This document shows, piece by piece, positions 62,901 through 64,000 of a stretch of 64,000 bases of DNA. Each line of letters starts with the position of its first letter. Position 1 is the stretch's first letter. The notes beneath the pieces were generated by a model. That model was not told where the DNA came from, ran no database searches, and worked only from the letters and a program-made list of their open reading frames with translations. Both the position numbers and the translations under genes were made by a program. The DNA comes from an uncultured Prevotella sp. GTDB lineage: Bacteria; Bacteroidota; Bacteroidia; Bacteroidales; Bacteroidaceae. The stretch lies in the NCBI GenBank assembly GCA_944319915.1, contig CALUEY010000011.1, positions 1 through 64,000 on the forward strand. Direction: 5' to 3'.

Positions 62901-64000
62901 TTAACGCTTGTGCAACTCCACTCGGAACACAGTGCCACGCCCCAGCTCGGTGCTCTTCACGAAGATATGGCCACGGTGATACTCCTCTACAATGCGTTTG
63001 GCAAGCGAAAGTCCCAAGCCCCAGCCACGCTTCTTGGTGGTGAAACCGGGCGTGAATACACTCCTAAGGTCTTTCTTGCGTATGCCTTTGCCAGTGTCGG
63101 CCACTTCCACGGCCACTCGCTCCTGCCCATCAAAGAGGCGTATGCACAGCGTACCGCTGCCCTCCATAGCATCAACAGCGTTCTTGCACAGATTTTCGAT
63201 GACCCACTCAAAAAGCGGCGCGCTCATCCGCACGCATACATCATGGTCGGGAAACTCACGAACCAATGCCACACGCGACGAAGTGCGGCGGTCCATGTAG
63301 TCGGCCACATGGGTCAGCACTTCGTTCATGGAGCAAGGCACAAGTTCAGGGAGAGAGCCAATCTTGGAAAAACGGTCGGCTATAAGCTCAAGCCGCTTTA
63401 CATCCTTGTCCATCTCGGGTATGAGCGCATCATCGGGATATGCCTCCTTAAGCATCTCCACCCAGGCCATGAGGCTCGATATGGGCGTACCGAGCTGGTG
63501 GGCGGTTTCCTTTGAGAGGCCCACCCATACTTTGTTCTGCTCCGCACGCTTAGAGGAAAGCAAGGCAAAGATAGCTACAACGACAAAAATGAGGACAACA
63601 CCAAGCTGCACGTAAGGGTATGAAGAAAGACGCTTCAGCATGGTTGATTCATCATAACAAACGAGCTGATAATCCGCAGCGGCAGCAGATTCACCATAAT
63701 CCACTTTTATGTATTTGCCCGAATGGTACAGGCGGCGGCCTAATTGAGCCACGTATGCGACGGAGTCGGCAGCATTCTTGGCATCAATACTGACATTGCG
63801 GAAATCTGCCACGTTGCCAGCGGCATCCATAACAATAACGGGAATAGTGTTGTTGCTCCGTATAACGCTAAGCACGAGGGTGAGGTCGGTGTCCTCATCG
63901 GCGTTGCTGAGGGCGTGGAGAGCCTGAGCCCATATCTCCATGCGGTTGCGCTCCTCGGCCGACAGATCCTCGACGAGGATGTGAGAGACGGAGAGTGACA
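62901..64000 (-). CDS. Sensor histidine kinase, 5' end outside the window
   Basis: The frame is open to the window edge: codons upstream of ATG 63941 (SVSHILVEDLSAEERNR) continue the protein, so the true start lies beyond 64000. Visible order: extracytoplasmic sensor part, one membrane helix (VQLGVVLIFVVVAIFALL), H box GLSKETAHQLGTPISSLMAW, N box ENLCKNAVDAM, G1 VEVADTGKGIRKKD, F/G2 PGFTTKKRGWGLGLSLAKRI. All kinase motifs are intact. No HAMP or receiver domain is visible. A response regulator is not within the window. Confidence 0.9.
   Translation of the reverse strand, partial: SLSVSHILVEDLSAEERNRMEIWAQALHALSNADEDTDLTLVLSVIRSNNTIPVIVMDAAGNVADFRNVSIDAKNAADSVAYVAQLGRRLYHSGKYIKVDYGESAAAADYQLVCYDESTMLKRLSSYPYVQLGVVLIFVVVAIFALLSSKRAEQNKVWVGLSKETAHQLGTPISSLMAWVEMLKEAYPDDALIPEMDKDVKRLELIADRFSKIGSLPELVPCSMNEVLTHVADYMDRRTSSRVALVREFPDHDVCVRMSAPLFEWVIENLCKNAVDAMEGSGTLCIRLFDGQERVAVEVADTGKGIRKKDLRSVFTPGFTTKKRGWGLGLSLAKRIVEEYHRGHIFVKSTELGRGTVFRVELHKR

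Overview
The window is chromosomal DNA of a gut-type Bacteroidales bacterium, most like Prevotellaceae or a close relative. The signs are many Bacteroidetes promoters (TAnnTTTG -7 box, some with TTTG about 20 bp upstream), a BspA-like leucine-rich-repeat surface protein with a C-terminal secretion-signal-like end, DUF4143 ATPases, a DUF3869-type lipoprotein, and order-typical gene blocks (guaB-PPIase-surA-ostA-mutL; tig/clpP/clpX/recQ; DUF177-rpmF-fabH; era-der). Species is not resolved from sequence alone.

1-8.4 kb is AT-rich accessory DNA: a frameshifted DUF4143 ATPase, an MqsR-like toxin with an MqsA/Panacea (SocA-like) antitoxin, an AbiJ-NTD4/HEPN-type protein, an intact DUF4143 ATPase, a tRNA with CAU anticodon, a transposase remnant, and a minus-strand WYL regulator-exonuclease-broken gene operon. 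8.4-14.5 kb is a minus-strand run of unrecognised genes: a translationally coupled TPR-like/membrane/zinc-ribbon set, three tandem paralogues of an unknown family, an EcsC-family protein and a 35-residue zinc-ribbon microprotein. 14.5-16.2 kb is the LRR protein, followed by an unknown gene on the plus strand.

18.2-33.3 kb is conserved housekeeping and envelope biogenesis on the minus strand: mutL, a tail-anchored protein, OstA-like, SurA and a second PPIase, guaB, recQ, clpX-clpP, tig. 33.4-38.0 kb is an operon of three secreted proteins. Two carry ruined zincin motifs, and the last gene is split by an 11-bp tandem duplication and a 1-base shift. 38.5-45.6 kb is a plus-strand sulfate activation operon ending in a sulfotransferase (cysQ, SLC13 permease, cysC, cysD, cysN, sulfotransferase), which makes PAPS and probably sulfonates a small molecule or lipid. 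45.8-48.6 kb holds lptB and an MlaE/MlaF-type lipid transporter. 49-51.9 kb holds a membrane protein and a PD-(D/E)XK nuclease, followed by repeat-rich DNA and a secreted choloylglycine-hydrolase-family enzyme. 54-62.7 kb is a lipoprotein-der-era block and a DUF177-rpmF-fabH block, separated by a split YjbH pair and a DUF3869-like lipoprotein. A histidine kinase runs off the right edge.

The most unusual structure is a family of tandem arrays with an exact 22-bp period (four units each) in three unrelated intergenic regions (27175, 42605, 53851). Each unit is built on an inverted GTTTTGC/GCAAAAC core. A second dispersed element of about 200 bp occurs at 8158 and 52206. The three-paralogue cluster at 11.0-13.4 kb is the best candidate for an undescribed protein system.
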